64,000 nt of DNA. It comes from Bacillota bacterium. GTDB taxonomy: Bacteria; Bacillota; Clostridia; Oscillospirales; Ruminococcaceae. Positions within the stretch are counted from its first letter, which is position 1. The number at the start of each line of letters is the position of its first letter. Below, one piece after another: positions 33,466 through 42,521 of the stretch. The notes beneath the pieces are model-generated. The model worked only from the letters and a program-made list of their open reading frames with translations, was not told the DNA's origin and did no database searches. The stretch is from NCBI GenBank assembly GCA_023457355.1, contig JAEWLW010000085.1, forward strand, positions 1-64,000, read 5' to 3'. Both the position numbers and the translations under genes were made by a program.

Positions 33466-35091
33466 TTGTCTATTACAATGGCTGACGCTTTACAGATCAT
33501 GTCCCGCTGCAAGCTTCTGGCCGGAAGAGCCGGACTCAACCGCAAAATCAGCTATATCGACACGATGGAGATTCCCAATATCCAACCCTGGCTTAAAAAG
33601 AACTTGTTGGTAATCACAACCGGGTACTCCATTCGGGATGACATTTCTGCGTTGCCTCGTTTGATCGCAGACCTTGGGACAATCGGTGCCGCCGGTCTGG
33701 CCATCAAAACGCGGTTTCTTGGCGAAATCCCGGCCGAAACAATTCGTTTGGCCGACCAGCTGGCAATTCCGCTCATTGAGATTCCGCACGAAATTCCGTT
33801 TGTAGACTTGACCATGCCGTTGATGAAGGCCGTTGTGGGCGAGCATAATCGCAATCTTGAATTTTCCGAGCAAATGAACCGGAAGTTTCTTGAGCTTGAG
33901 CTTAATAACGGCAGTTTTGACAGCATTGCACAAACACTTGCGAATTTAATCGGTCTGCCGGTTGTCATTGCGTCCAGATCGTTTTCAGTGCTGGCCTGTG
34001 AAATGCAAATACCGCCGTTGATGCTTTCGTCCGGCGCCAACGGCGACCTTAGACTGAGCAAAATTGTCTGCGCCGGTCTGGTCGCCGCCCGTGGCAGTGA
34101 TGTCCTGCTTTATCCGGACATACCTGAACTGCCGCGCCTGACAGTGCGCTGTATTGCCATAAGAAAGCAACTTTGCGGTTATATCTGTGTCCTTGGGCAG
34201 GATAGTCCGCTGGACGACATGCAGCTTATTGTATTGCATCACGCCGCCACCAGTGTCGCGCTCGAAATTTCCAAGCTGCAAAAGCTTGACGAGCATGTGC
34301 GGTTTATGCAAAACAGCCTGTTTATTGATCTGCTGGCGGGAAATGTGAAATCCGCCAATGAGGCTGAGAGCCGGGCCAAACTCCTGCGCTGGCCTGCTTT
34401 GCCCGCGCGCCTGGCCTTGGTGGATGTTGACCGGTTTGGTGCGGTTATCCGCAATTTCAGTGAGGAAAGGATCCAAAACCTTAAAGAAAGTCTGCACCAG
34501 TTGATTTCAGACTGTCTTGCTTCATATCGTTACGCTTATATTGTTCTAATTTACGCCAACAGCTTTGTGCTTCTTCTGTCCGACACATTTCCGGCACAGG
34601 AAGTGATTAAAGCTTGCAATGTCATATTCGGCCTGATTAAGAATCGGTATAATATTTCGGTTTCAATTGGAATCTCGGATTCCAGGAACAATTATGTAGA
34701 CTTGCCTGCTTCTTATGAGGAGGCCAATGATGCCATTGCTATCAGCCGGGTGGCCAGTGCCAATGGCCCGGTGCAGATCATTTCCAACATCCGTTTTGAG
34801 CAGGCATTGTTAAAAAGTTGCTCCACCGTGTATTTTCGTCAGTATGTGCAAAATACAATCGGTAAGCTGGAGCAATACGATCTGCAGCATAAAACCGACC
34901 TGACAAAAACGCTGGATATTCTGATTGAGAATATGGGTGCGAGGCAGCTAACGGCTGAAAAATTATATATCCATCGCAACACGCTTGCAAACCGCCTCTC
35001 AAAAATTGAAAAAATTACAGAGCTTGATCTTTCTAAAAACGAAAATCTATACCGGCTCGGGTTTGCGCTTCGAATTCGATATTACGTATAG
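33466..35091 (+). CDS. PucR-family transcriptional regulator
   Basis: The 541-residue protein has an N-terminal PucR sensor domain (about residues 5-125; LAGRAGLNRKISYIDTMEIP is its typical opening), a central GGDEF-like segment (about 300-440), and a C-terminal HTH_30 domain (480-540; TAEKLYIHRNTLANRLSKIE). PucR-type activators control purine, allantoin, amino-acid or peptide catabolism. The start is TTG 33466 behind AAGGGCGGG, with ATG 33478 as alternative. It precedes the OPT/DUF1177/AroM cluster on the same strand and is closed by its own terminator, so it is a separately transcribed regulator. Confidence 0.9.
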   Translation: MSITMADALQIMSRCKLLAGRAGLNRKISYIDTMEIPNIQPWLKKNLLVITTGYSIRDDISALPRLIADLGTIGAAGLAIKTRFLGEIPAETIRLADQLAIPLIEIPHEIPFVDLTMPLMKAVVGEHNRNLEFSEQMNRKFLELELNNGSFDSIAQTLANLIGLPVVIASRSFSVLACEMQIPPLMLSSGANGDLRLSKIVCAGLVAARGSDVLLYPDIPELPRLTVRCIAIRKQLCGYICVLGQDSPLDDMQLIVLHHAATSVALEISKLQKLDEHVRFMQNSLFIDLLAGNVKSANEAESRAKLLRWPALPARLALVDVDRFGAVIRNFSEERIQNLKESLHQLISDCLASYRYAYIVLIYANSFVLLLSDTFPAQEVIKACNVIFGLIKNRYNISVSIGISDSRNNYVDLPASYEEANDAIAISRVASANGPVQIISNIRFEQALLKSCSTVYFRQYVQNTIGKLEQYDLQHKTDLTKTLDILIENMGARQLTAEKLYIHRNTLANRLSKIEKITELDLSKNENLYRLGFALRIRYYV

Positions 35092-35429
35092 GTTTTGCAG
35101 CCTCTCAGTGTGCAACTTGCACATTGAGAGGCCTTTTTTCGTTTCGCATTGAATATCGACACCGGATTATGAAATTGGTATACTAAAAATCAGGCAAAAT
35201 CGGTTGTTGTTTAGGTGATGACCGCCTTTTAAGTACGTTGAGCAATGGCGCTGCACGAACAGGTGCCGCGCCATTTTTGTACTTATTTTCTGCAAGAACA
35301 GCGTTTGAATTTTAAATAGGAAAGGGGCGTTTGCAACATTAAGTTACTCCGGCAAAGAACACCCACACCATGCTGCCACCGTCCGGAATGAATGTCCGGA
35401 TACACCCGAAAACAAAGGAGATGACATTG
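35092..35429. other. Intergenic region before the OPT transporter gene
   Basis: About 340 bases with the PucR terminator at 35100-35139, then a GC-richer leader containing GCGCTGCACG / GTGCCGCGCC partial dyads. The ribosome binding site AAAGGAG (35414-35420) fixes the next start. An in-frame upstream ATG at 35370 has no ribosome binding site. Confidence 0.5.
35100..35139 (+). terminator. Intrinsic terminator of the PucR-type gene
   Basis: GCCTCTCAGTGTGCAA (35100-35115) pairs with 35117-35132 through one wobble, and CTTTTTT follows. It starts 9 bases after the stop codon. Confidence 0.9.
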
Positions 35430-37103
35430 ATGGAGAAAGAAAAAATTCCTCAGTCACAGGTTATTACCGCATCAGAACATCCAAAGGCTTTTGAGCCCAC
35501 CGTATTCATTCTCAACATTCTGATGTGCTGCCTGGGAGCCATTATCGGACTGGAGCTTATTGTCCGAACGGGCGTAACGCCAAACACGTCTATTGTTGGC
35601 GCGTTGTTCGCCATTTTGATTTCCCGAATTCCTGTTGCGTTTCTTAAAAAATACCGCAGCGTTCACAGGCAGAACCTGATACAGACCGCCATTTCGGGTG
35701 CCACCTTTTCGGCGGCAAACTGTTTGCTGCTGCCCATTGGTATTCCGGTTGTCATGGGGCGCCCGGATTTGATTTTCCCTATGCTTCTTGGCGTATTTAT
35801 TGCGACCTGCATAGACGCCACCATCCTTTATAAAACTTTTGATTCTGAAATGTATCCCGCAGAGGGCGCATGGCCTCCCGGTGTGGCGGCGGCAGAATCT
35901 ATTTTGGCCGTTGTGGAAAAGGGACGCAAGGCTTTTCTCTTGATTGTAGGTGTCGTCATCGGCTGGGTTGGAAAAATTGCGGGTATTCCCACTGATCTAT
36001 TGGGCGTATCATGGTTTGGTGATTTTTACGCCATGCTGGCATTGGGTGTCGGTTCCATCATCATTGGCGTTATAAAAGTCAACGGCTTTGCCGTCTCGCT
36101 GTTCAACGCAAAAGCGACGTTAATCTCCGGTCTTTTCGGCGCAGATTTTATCTACAGCGAGCACGCCATGATCAATTATATGCCTCATGGCATCATGATT
36201 GGTGCAGGCGCCATCTCTCTGCTTCAGTGTGCGTTTATGCTGTTTAAAAAGGGAAACGGAGACGCGACCGCCGCAGGCAAATTCACCAGCAGCATGAAAA
36301 CGTTGAAAAAGACGCTGAGCCTGGGTTTTGTCGCTTATTTTGTAGCTGCAATTTTGCTGGCGCTGATAACCGGTCTTTTCAGCGGCATGAATTTTACGAT
36401 GCTGATCTTCTGGCTGATCTTCGCTGCTTTTGCTGCCATTGCTTCCGAGTTGATTGTCGGCATTTCCGCCATGTATTCCGGCTGGTTCCCGGGCTTTGCC
36501 ACCGCGCTGATCTTCTTGCTGGTGGGCATGCTCATAGGCTTTCCACCCATGGCGCTGGCGGTACTCGTCGGCTTTACGGCGGCGACCGGCCCAGCATTCT
36601 CGGATATGGCGTATGACTTAAAGTGCGGGTATATTCTCAGAGGTTCGGGCGCTGACCCCGAACTGGAAAAGGAAGGCAGAAAGCAACAGTTCTATTGTGA
36701 GATTCTCTCGTTTGTTGTTGCATTTGCTATGGTCGCCTTGCTTGCCAACACTTATTTTAATCAGGGCATGTTTGCTCCTGTCAGCAAAACTTTTGCCACC
36801 ACCATCGATGCGGGCACCAGCCCGGAGGTCGCAAAATGGTTGCTAATCTGGGCAATACCCGGTGCAATTATCCAGTTTATTGGCGGCAAGCGGCAGATCG
36901 GCATCCTGTTCGCCACCGGTTTGCTGGTGGGCAGCATCATGAACGGCCTGACCATTATTTTCGGTTTGACCATTCGCGTCATCGCTGTCCGCAGGAACAA
37001 AGAAAACGAGCAGGTGCTTAATATCCTTGGCGCAGGTGCGCTGGCTGGTGCGGCGGTTTACAGCTTCTTTACCGCCACACTGGGTCTTGCAAATCGCAAA
37101 TAG
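35430..37103 (+). CDS. OPT-family transporter (oligopeptide/metal-chelate type)
   Basis: The 557-residue protein is almost entirely membrane segments. GAWPPGVAAAESI (about residue 150) is the OPT hallmark region, equivalent to the FPSG motif; GFTAATGPAFSDMAYDLKCG (about 390) and the C-terminal GLTIRVIAVRR also fit bacterial OPT proteins. OPT carriers are proton-coupled importers of peptides, modified peptides or metal-peptide chelates. ATG 35430 is chosen because AAAGGAG lies 9 bases upstream. It is the first gene of the cluster and presumably brings in the substrate that the downstream enzymes process. Confidence 0.88.
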   Translation: MEKEKIPQSQVITASEHPKAFEPTVFILNILMCCLGAIIGLELIVRTGVTPNTSIVGALFAILISRIPVAFLKKYRSVHRQNLIQTAISGATFSAANCLLLPIGIPVVMGRPDLIFPMLLGVFIATCIDATILYKTFDSEMYPAEGAWPPGVAAAESILAVVEKGRKAFLLIVGVVIGWVGKIAGIPTDLLGVSWFGDFYAMLALGVGSIIIGVIKVNGFAVSLFNAKATLISGLFGADFIYSEHAMINYMPHGIMIGAGAISLLQCAFMLFKKGNGDATAAGKFTSSMKTLKKTLSLGFVAYFVAAILLALITGLFSGMNFTMLIFWLIFAAFAAIASELIVGISAMYSGWFPGFATALIFLLVGMLIGFPPMALAVLVGFTAATGPAFSDMAYDLKCGYILRGSGADPELEKEGRKQQFYCEILSFVVAFAMVALLANTYFNQGMFAPVSKTFATTIDAGTSPEVAKWLLIWAIPGAIIQFIGGKRQIGILFATGLLVGSIMNGLTIIFGLTIRVIAVRRNKENEQVLNILGAGALAGAAVYSFFTATLGLANRK

Positions 37104-37262
37104 TCGTTTAGCTGCAGAAAACAGCCTTTCTTATACGCTTATCGCTGAAACAGGCATAAGCGTATAAGAAAATATTTAAGCTGGCGTGCGAATGGGTTGT
37201 TAATAGTGATAACCGGCGCTCAGTTTTAGCTTCTTTCTAAATTTCTTCAGGAGGTCCCTTTT

Positions 37263-37790
37263 ATGGAAATATCAGACGCCATCAGGCGGCGAAGAAGTAT
37301 TCGCAAGTTCGGTTCCCAACCTGTGCCGGATGCACTGCTGCTTGAGCTGATACAGGCGGGCGCCGTGGCACCGAGCGCCAGCAACCTTCAGGCCTGGCAG
37401 TTTGTTATAATTAACGACCTCGAGCTGGTGCGAAAGGTCGATTTGTTCAGCCCAGGCTTAAGTGGCAAGCCGCCTGTTATAATTGCCATTTGCTCGGATA
37501 TGAATTTCGCCCGGGATCATGGCTCGCCCAATTCCGAGACGTACGGCTGCATCATGGACGCATCCATGGCCGCTGAAAACATCATGCTTAAAGCGCTGGA
37601 TCTCGGTCTGGGCACCTGCGCCATTAAATCGTATAATACGGCTGCCGTTTCAAAGCTTTTGAAATTGCCGGAATACCTGAGAATCGAGTTGCTCCTATCG
37701 GTTGGTTATCCAGAGGGGGATATTAAACCGCGTCGCCTGCGTCCGTTGGAAGAAATCCTGCACTGGAATATCTGGGAGGAGGCAACATGA
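37263..37790 (+). CDS. Nitroreductase-family FMN oxidoreductase
   Basis: The 175-residue flavoprotein belongs to the nitroreductase superfamily: SDAIRRRRSIRKF at the start binds the FMN phosphate, APSASNLQAWQFVII is the flavin loop, and DLGLGTCAIKSYN (about 120) completes the site. The size is that of small homodimeric members. Some act as ene-reductases or dehydrogenases on cyclic dipeptides. AGGAGG at 37251-37256 precedes the ATG. Its stop overlaps the next start (ATGA), so both are coupled. Confidence 0.88.
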   Translation: MEISDAIRRRRSIRKFGSQPVPDALLLELIQAGAVAPSASNLQAWQFVIINDLELVRKVDLFSPGLSGKPPVIIAICSDMNFARDHGSPNSETYGCIMDASMAAENIMLKALDLGLGTCAIKSYNTAAVSKLLKLPEYLRIELLLSVGYPEGDIKPRRLRPLEEILHWNIWEEAT

Positions 37791-38065
37791 AAGAACAAGC
37801 ACATCAGGCACATTTAGAGCTGCTGATCTATATGTTGACCAGTGCGGCAGCGCTGGGCGGCGAACCTAAAATTTACGGACCGCTCAGACTGGCTGAGGCT
37901 TCTGAACGTCTGGCACAAATCATGCTGCACAGCGACCCTGAAAACCGCGATCTTAATGAACTGATTGCAATCATCGAAGAAGGCAAACACAAAACCATGT
38001 CCGATGAAATCGGATTTTATTTAATGTTGCAAAATGCTGTAGCCAAACTAGTCGCGTTAATGTGA
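37787..38065 (+). CDS. Small conserved protein of unknown function (possibly DUF6092)
   Basis: The 92-residue soluble, mostly helical protein starts on the 4-base ATGA overlap with the nitroreductase gene. YGPLRLAEASERLAQIM in the middle resembles a small family I recall as DUF6092, but I cannot confirm that without a search. No catalytic motif is evident. Coupling to the nitroreductase suggests it is a partner or subunit. Confidence 0.6.
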   Translation: MKEQAHQAHLELLIYMLTSAAALGGEPKIYGPLRLAEASERLAQIMLHSDPENRDLNELIAIIEEGKHKTMSDEIGFYLMLQNAVAKLVALM

Positions 38066-38125
38066 CGCACGTCTCGGGCCATCCGTCGGATGGTAAAAAT
38101 CAACCCAATACATGGAGGAAAAGAA

Positions 38126-39067
38126 ATGCTGATTAAACAGGTCATAGAAGCCTTTGATATTTTGGATAGCAGCACTGTTACCGGTGCCGATGTAGCAAAT
38201 TACTTAAAAGCAATAAAGCCGGACGCTCAGATTGAGGTTTATGCGTTGCAGGGCCCGCAGGGCAGTACGGATATGATCAAGGTCAGGATCCCGGGAACCA
38301 AAGGTAAAAGCGCTGGCGGCGCGGCACCTACCCTTGGTATTTTAGGCCGCCTGGGCGGCATCGGCGCACGCCCTGAAGTTATCGGGTTTGTCTCCGATGG
38401 GGACGGTGCGCTGGCCGCTATTGCCGTTGCGTCAAAACTGCTTAATATGCAGACAAAGGGGGATTATCTCGAAGGCGACGTCTTTATCTCTACCCAAATT
38501 TGTCCCCATGCCCCGACGGCACCGCACAAACCGGTCCCGTTCATGGGTTCTCCAGTTGAGATGTCGCAGGTTAACAAAGAGGAGGTATCCGCAGAGCTGG
38601 ACGCCATCCTGTCTGTGGATACCACCAAGGGCAACCGCGTCATCAATACCCGGGGCTTTGCCATCTCACCCACCGTCAAGGAAGGCTACATCCTTAGCAC
38701 CTCTGAAGACCTGCTCGAACAGATGCAGATTACAACCGGCCGTTTGCCCTATGTTTTCCCACTGGCAACGCAAGATATTACCCCCTATGGCAACGACCTG
38801 CACCACCTCAACAGCATTCTTCAGCCCGCAACAGCTACCAGTGCCCCGGTGGTGGGGGTCGCCATCACGACCGAAGTGATGGTGCCCGGCTGCGCCACCG
38901 GCGCCAGCCATTTTGCAGATGTCGAAGAAGCGTCCAGGTTCATGTTGGAAGTCGCCAAATATTTCGGCAAGGGCGATTTGAAATTTTATTCGGAGCAGGA
39001 ATTCGCGCACATCCAAGCGCTATATGGGTCAATGACCCATCTGATGACCCTTGGCAACAAAAACTAA
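38126..39067 (+). CDS. DUF1177-family protein
   Basis: The 313-residue protein matches the DUF1177 pattern: VIEAFDILDSSTVTGADVA at the start, DMIKVRIPG, GRLGGIGARPEVIGFVSDGD (about 85-104) and STQICPHAPTAPHKPVPFMG. The Asp and His/Cys-rich conserved stretch suggests a hydrolase-like active site, but the biochemical role is not known to me. GGAGG at 38114-38118 favours ATG 38126; an in-frame GTG/ATG near 38090 has no such site. DUF1177 genes are repeatedly found beside AroM, OPT and M29-type genes. Confidence 0.8.
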   Translation: MLIKQVIEAFDILDSSTVTGADVANYLKAIKPDAQIEVYALQGPQGSTDMIKVRIPGTKGKSAGGAAPTLGILGRLGGIGARPEVIGFVSDGDGALAAIAVASKLLNMQTKGDYLEGDVFISTQICPHAPTAPHKPVPFMGSPVEMSQVNKEEVSAELDAILSVDTTKGNRVINTRGFAISPTVKEGYILSTSEDLLEQMQITTGRLPYVFPLATQDITPYGNDLHHLNSILQPATATSAPVVGVAITTEVMVPGCATGASHFADVEEASRFMLEVAKYFGKGDLKFYSEQEFAHIQALYGSMTHLMTLGNKN

Positions 39068-39092
39068 CAGGTAAAGTCAGGAGGGAGCATCT

Positions 39093-39767
39093 ATGAAAAT
39101 AGGCGCCATCACCATTGGGCAAGCACCCAGAACCGATGTCACCCGGGATATCATGGATATTTTCAACGGTAAAATAGAGTTGCTGCAAAGAGGCGGACTC
39201 GATGGCTTAACGGTCGGGCAGATTTCTGAATTCAAACCCGGCCCCGGCGATTACGTTCTGGTGTCACGTTTAAACGACGGCAGTTCGGTCACCTTCGCCG
39301 AGCGTTTTATTTTGCCCAGACTGCAGCAATGCATCGACGAGCTGGAAGCTGAAGGCGTGCGCCTGATTATGTTTTTCTGTACCGGTGACTTTCCGGACAG
39401 TCTGACTTCCAACGTACCGCTCGTCTACCCCTGTGACATTTTAAATCAAGTCGTACCGCTGTTGAGTAAACAGTCGAATATTGTCACCGTCACGCCATCT
39501 CCTCTTCAGGTGGCACAGTGCGAGCAGAAATGGAAAAACTTTGTCAAAACAGTCAGGGCCGTCCCCGCCTCTCCCTACGGCTCCTGGGCGGCATTGGAGC
39601 AGGCGGCTGACGAAATTAAAAAAATGGAGGCCGATCTGGTGGTTTTAGACTGTATCGGGTTCAACCAGGAAATGAAAAACATGTTTGCAGAAGCAACCGG
39701 GAAGCTGGTTGTGCTGCCCCGTACACTGCTGGCCCGCGTGATTTCCGAGTTGACCGACGTAGAATAG
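39093..39767 (+). CDS. aroM: AroM family protein
   Basis: The 224-residue protein has the AroM signature near its start (GAITIGQAPRTDVTRDI), a FFCTGDFP motif around residue 94 and VVLDCIGFNQEMK near 185. AroM resembles the Asp/Glu racemase fold and was named after a gene near aroL in E. coli; its function is not established. The two cysteines at the FCTG and LDCIG positions correspond to the paired catalytic cysteines of racemases. GGAGGG precedes the ATG. It lies 25 bases after the DUF1177 gene. Confidence 0.85.
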   Translation: MKIGAITIGQAPRTDVTRDIMDIFNGKIELLQRGGLDGLTVGQISEFKPGPGDYVLVSRLNDGSSVTFAERFILPRLQQCIDELEAEGVRLIMFFCTGDFPDSLTSNVPLVYPCDILNQVVPLLSKQSNIVTVTPSPLQVAQCEQKWKNFVKTVRAVPASPYGSWAALEQAADEIKKMEADLVVLDCIGFNQEMKNMFAEATGKLVVLPRTLLARVISELTDVE

Positions 39768-39776
39768 GAGGTTCCC

Positions 39777-40718
39777 ATGGATTTAGTGGAAATTTCCAGA
39801 AATATATTGACAGATTGCCTGGGTGTCAAGCCAGAGGAAGAGATATTGATTGTCACCGACGACACCCGCGTAAGCATTGCCCGGGCGCTCTATGAGGGGG
39901 CCCGTTCGCTGGGCTGCGAAGCCATGATGACCGTGATGCAGGAACGGACACTCAACGGCGAGGAGCCTCCGCAGGCGATTGCCGAGGCGATGAAAGCGGC
40001 CGACGTCGTTATTTGCCCTACGGCGAAATCGCTGACGCACACCATTGCGCGCATCAATGCTGCCAAAGCAGGTACGCGCATTGCCACGATGCCAGGCATC
40101 ACCGAAGAAATGTTTGGACGCGGCGCCATGACTGCCGATTATGCCGAAGTAGCGCGGCTGACCGATAAAGTAACACAGCTTTTAAACCGGTGCCATCTTG
40201 CCCGCATCGAAAAAGAAGGCTGCGTGCTAACGCTGAATCTGAACGGAAGACAGGGCGTTCCCAGCCCGGGGGTTTATAAGCTGCCCGGACAATGCGGCAA
40301 TCTGCCCTCGGGTGAAGCCTACATTGCCCCTTTGGAGAATGGCGTCGACGGTGAGATGATTATCGACGGCTCGATGGTCGGCATTGGAAAGCTGGCTTCA
40401 CCGTTGCACGTCGTCATCCGAAATGGCAGGCTGCAGGAGATTACCGGCGACAAGAGCGAACGGTTGCAGGTACTGCTGGCCAATGAGCGCAATGCAACCG
40501 TAGGCGAGCTGGGGATAGGGACCAACCGTTCCGCCATTCTAAACGGTGTCATCCTTGAGGATGAAAAGGTATATGGCACCGTCCACATCGCTTTTGGAAC
40601 CAACACATCGTTTGGCGGTGTCAACAAAGCCGACTGCCACATGGATGGTATTATCCTGCGACCGACGCTATATTTGGACGACCAGCTGATTATTGACCAT
40701 GGCACCTTCATGGTGTGA
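39777..40718 (+). CDS. M29-like aminopeptidase
   Basis: The 313-residue protein resembles the thermophilic M29 metallopeptidases. The C-terminal half shows GELGIGTNRSA (metal-binding Glu), YGTVHIAFGTN (His) and GVNKADCHMDGIIL (His, Asp), the expected ligands. It would remove amino-terminal residues from a peptide or act on a peptide-like amide. AGGAGG at 39766-39771 precedes the ATG, 9 bases after aroM. Compared with canonical M29 enzymes (about 400 residues) it is short, with a reduced N-terminal domain. Confidence 0.82.
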   Translation: MDLVEISRNILTDCLGVKPEEEILIVTDDTRVSIARALYEGARSLGCEAMMTVMQERTLNGEEPPQAIAEAMKAADVVICPTAKSLTHTIARINAAKAGTRIATMPGITEEMFGRGAMTADYAEVARLTDKVTQLLNRCHLARIEKEGCVLTLNLNGRQGVPSPGVYKLPGQCGNLPSGEAYIAPLENGVDGEMIIDGSMVGIGKLASPLHVVIRNGRLQEITGDKSERLQVLLANERNATVGELGIGTNRSAILNGVILEDEKVYGTVHIAFGTNTSFGGVNKADCHMDGIILRPTLYLDDQLIIDHGTFMV

Positions 40719-40744
40719 ATGTACGGTTGAAGGAGATGAAATAA

Positions 40745-41413
40745 ATGTTTCGTGTGGGCGTCATTCGGGTTTTAACCTCGAACGATCAGGCGTTTGTAGA
40801 GATGCATGGAAAGATCATTGAAGCGCATTTCCCCGGAATTCAGTGCATTTCAAAATGTATTCCCGACCAGTGGGAGGGCATACACAGTCATGAGCTGGAG
40901 AAAATTGCGGTGCCCAAAATCGTTGCGGCGGCCCAGTCTTTTGTCAATGTGAACATGATCATTGTCAGTTGTGCGGATGACCCCGGTGTGCCGGAGATCC
41001 GTCAGGTTCTTCCCGGCTTGCCGGTGACAGGCGGTGGAGAAACCACGGCGGCACTGGCGATGAAATACGGGAACAAGATTGCCGTTCTCGGCATTGTTGA
41101 TTATGCCCCAAAGGCATACCTTCGCATGATTCCGGATAAAATCATCGCTGTCGGAAAGCCCGATGGCGTTGACAGCACACTGGATTTGATGACATCTAAG
41201 GGCCGTGCAAGCTGCCTGAAAAAGGCCAGGGAACTTAAAGAGATGGGCGCCGAGGTCATTGCGCTGGGCTGCACCGGCCTGACCACCATCGGTATTGCAG
41301 GCGAAATCGAGCGTGAAACCGGGCTGCCGGTGATCGACCCGGTGCTGGCGGAAGGAACCTTTGCCTATTTTGAGGCGATTCGAAATACTGAATGGAGAAT
41401 GAGTGATGATTGA
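40745..41413 (+). CDS. Asp/Glu/hydantoin racemase family protein
   Basis: The 222-residue two-lobed enzyme has one cysteine in each half: IVSCADDPGVP (about residue 77) and ALGCTGLTTI (about 177), the paired acid/base cysteines of cofactor-independent racemases and hydantoin racemases. VTGGGETTAALAMK lies between them. It would epimerise an amino acid, a hydantoin or a related ring compound. It overlaps the DUF917 start by 8 bases. Confidence 0.85.
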   Translation: MFRVGVIRVLTSNDQAFVEMHGKIIEAHFPGIQCISKCIPDQWEGIHSHELEKIAVPKIVAAAQSFVNVNMIIVSCADDPGVPEIRQVLPGLPVTGGGETTAALAMKYGNKIAVLGIVDYAPKAYLRMIPDKIIAVGKPDGVDSTLDLMTSKGRASCLKKARELKEMGAEVIALGCTGLTTIGIAGEIERETGLPVIDPVLAEGTFAYFEAIRNTEWRMSDD

Positions 41414-42521
41414 GCTGACAAAAGAACAGTGCCTGCAGGCACTATACGGCGGCCTGCTGCTGGGCGGCGGCGGTGGCGGCAGCCTGACGCTGGGGCTTAA
41501 AGCGCTGGAAGAAAGCTTTCGCCACACCGACACACTAAAGCTTCTGGATATATCGGAACTGTCCCAGCAGGATATTCTTGTCAATGTGTCGCTGGTCGGT
41601 GCGCCCTCGGCCAAGGATACCTGTGTGACCGTTGAGCACTGGAAAACGGTTCTCAGAAATTTTGAAATCAACAGCGGCATGAAGATTGGCGGCTTTACCA
41701 CCTGCGAAAACGGCGGTGTTTCCACCTCCAACGGCTGGATTATTTCCGCCCTTACCGGCATTCCGCTGGTGGATGCACCCAGCAACGGCCGCGCGCACCC
41801 TTCCGGCGTCATGGGCAGCATCGGCTTAAACTGTGATCCAGATTATGTAACGGTGCAATCCGCTGCCGGTGGCAAAGGCACGCGCTATGTCGAGGCAGTC
41901 GCAAAAGGCAGTCTGGCGGCCACTTCGCACCTTGTGCGCCAAACCTCGGTAGCCGGCGGCGGCATGTGCTGCGTACTGCGCAATCCGGTTACGGTGGCTT
42001 ATGCAAAAGACCACGCGGCTGTGGGCGCCATTGCGCAGGCGTTGGCCCTTGGAGCGGGCTATCTGGCACACCTGGGTGAGGTACCGGCGCTTGTGCGGTA
42101 TTTGGAGACGGAATACGGTGCTGAAGCAATCTGCCAGGGAACCGTTTGCAACTACCATTTAAGCATGGACGGCGGATATGATATCGGAACATTACACGTT
42201 CAAACAGATCATGACGACTATGAGTTATCCTTTTGGAATGAATATATGACCCTGGAAAGGAACGGCGTGCGAATCGGTACCTTCCCAGATCTGCTGGTAA
42301 CGCTGGATGCCTCCACCGGACTGGCAATATCCAGCGCGGAAATCAGCGATGGCAGTTCGGTATTGATACTTAAAATCCCGGCATCCCGTTTAATTCTAGG
42401 AGCCGGAATGCATCAAAGAGAGCTGTTTCAGGAGGCGGAAAACATTTTGAAACGCGAATTGATAAGATACCATGCCGATTTATTTAATCTTAATGAGGAA
42501 CCGCTCCGTAACCCGTATTAA
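41406..42521 (+). CDS. DUF917-family protein (S-methyl-thiohydantoin desulfurase-like)
   Basis: The 371-residue protein has the DUF917 opening ALYGGLLLGGGGGGSLTLG and later VDAPSNGRAHPSG and TSHLVRQTSVAGGGM blocks. Family members sit in hydantoin and oxoproline utilisation loci, and I recall the Pfam family being renamed for an S-methyl-thiohydantoin desulfurase. ATG 41406 is preferred over GTG 41403 because GGAG (41395-41398) is then properly spaced. Its coupling to a hydantoin-type racemase supports a ring-opening or ring-modifying role, which remains inference. Confidence 0.82.
   Translation: MIELTKEQCLQALYGGLLLGGGGGGSLTLGLKALEESFRHTDTLKLLDISELSQQDILVNVSLVGAPSAKDTCVTVEHWKTVLRNFEINSGMKIGGFTTCENGGVSTSNGWIISALTGIPLVDAPSNGRAHPSGVMGSIGLNCDPDYVTVQSAAGGKGTRYVEAVAKGSLAATSHLVRQTSVAGGGMCCVLRNPVTVAYAKDHAAVGAIAQALALGAGYLAHLGEVPALVRYLETEYGAEAICQGTVCNYHLSMDGGYDIGTLHVQTDHDDYELSFWNEYMTLERNGVRIGTFPDLLVTLDASTGLAISSAEISDGSSVLILKIPASRLILGAGMHQRELFQEAENILKRELIRYHADLFNLNEEPLRNPY

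Noticed and set aside
40850..41821. 323-codon minus-strand frame over the racemase and DUF917 genes
   Set aside because: It spans two overlapping real genes on the other strand and has no family resemblance.
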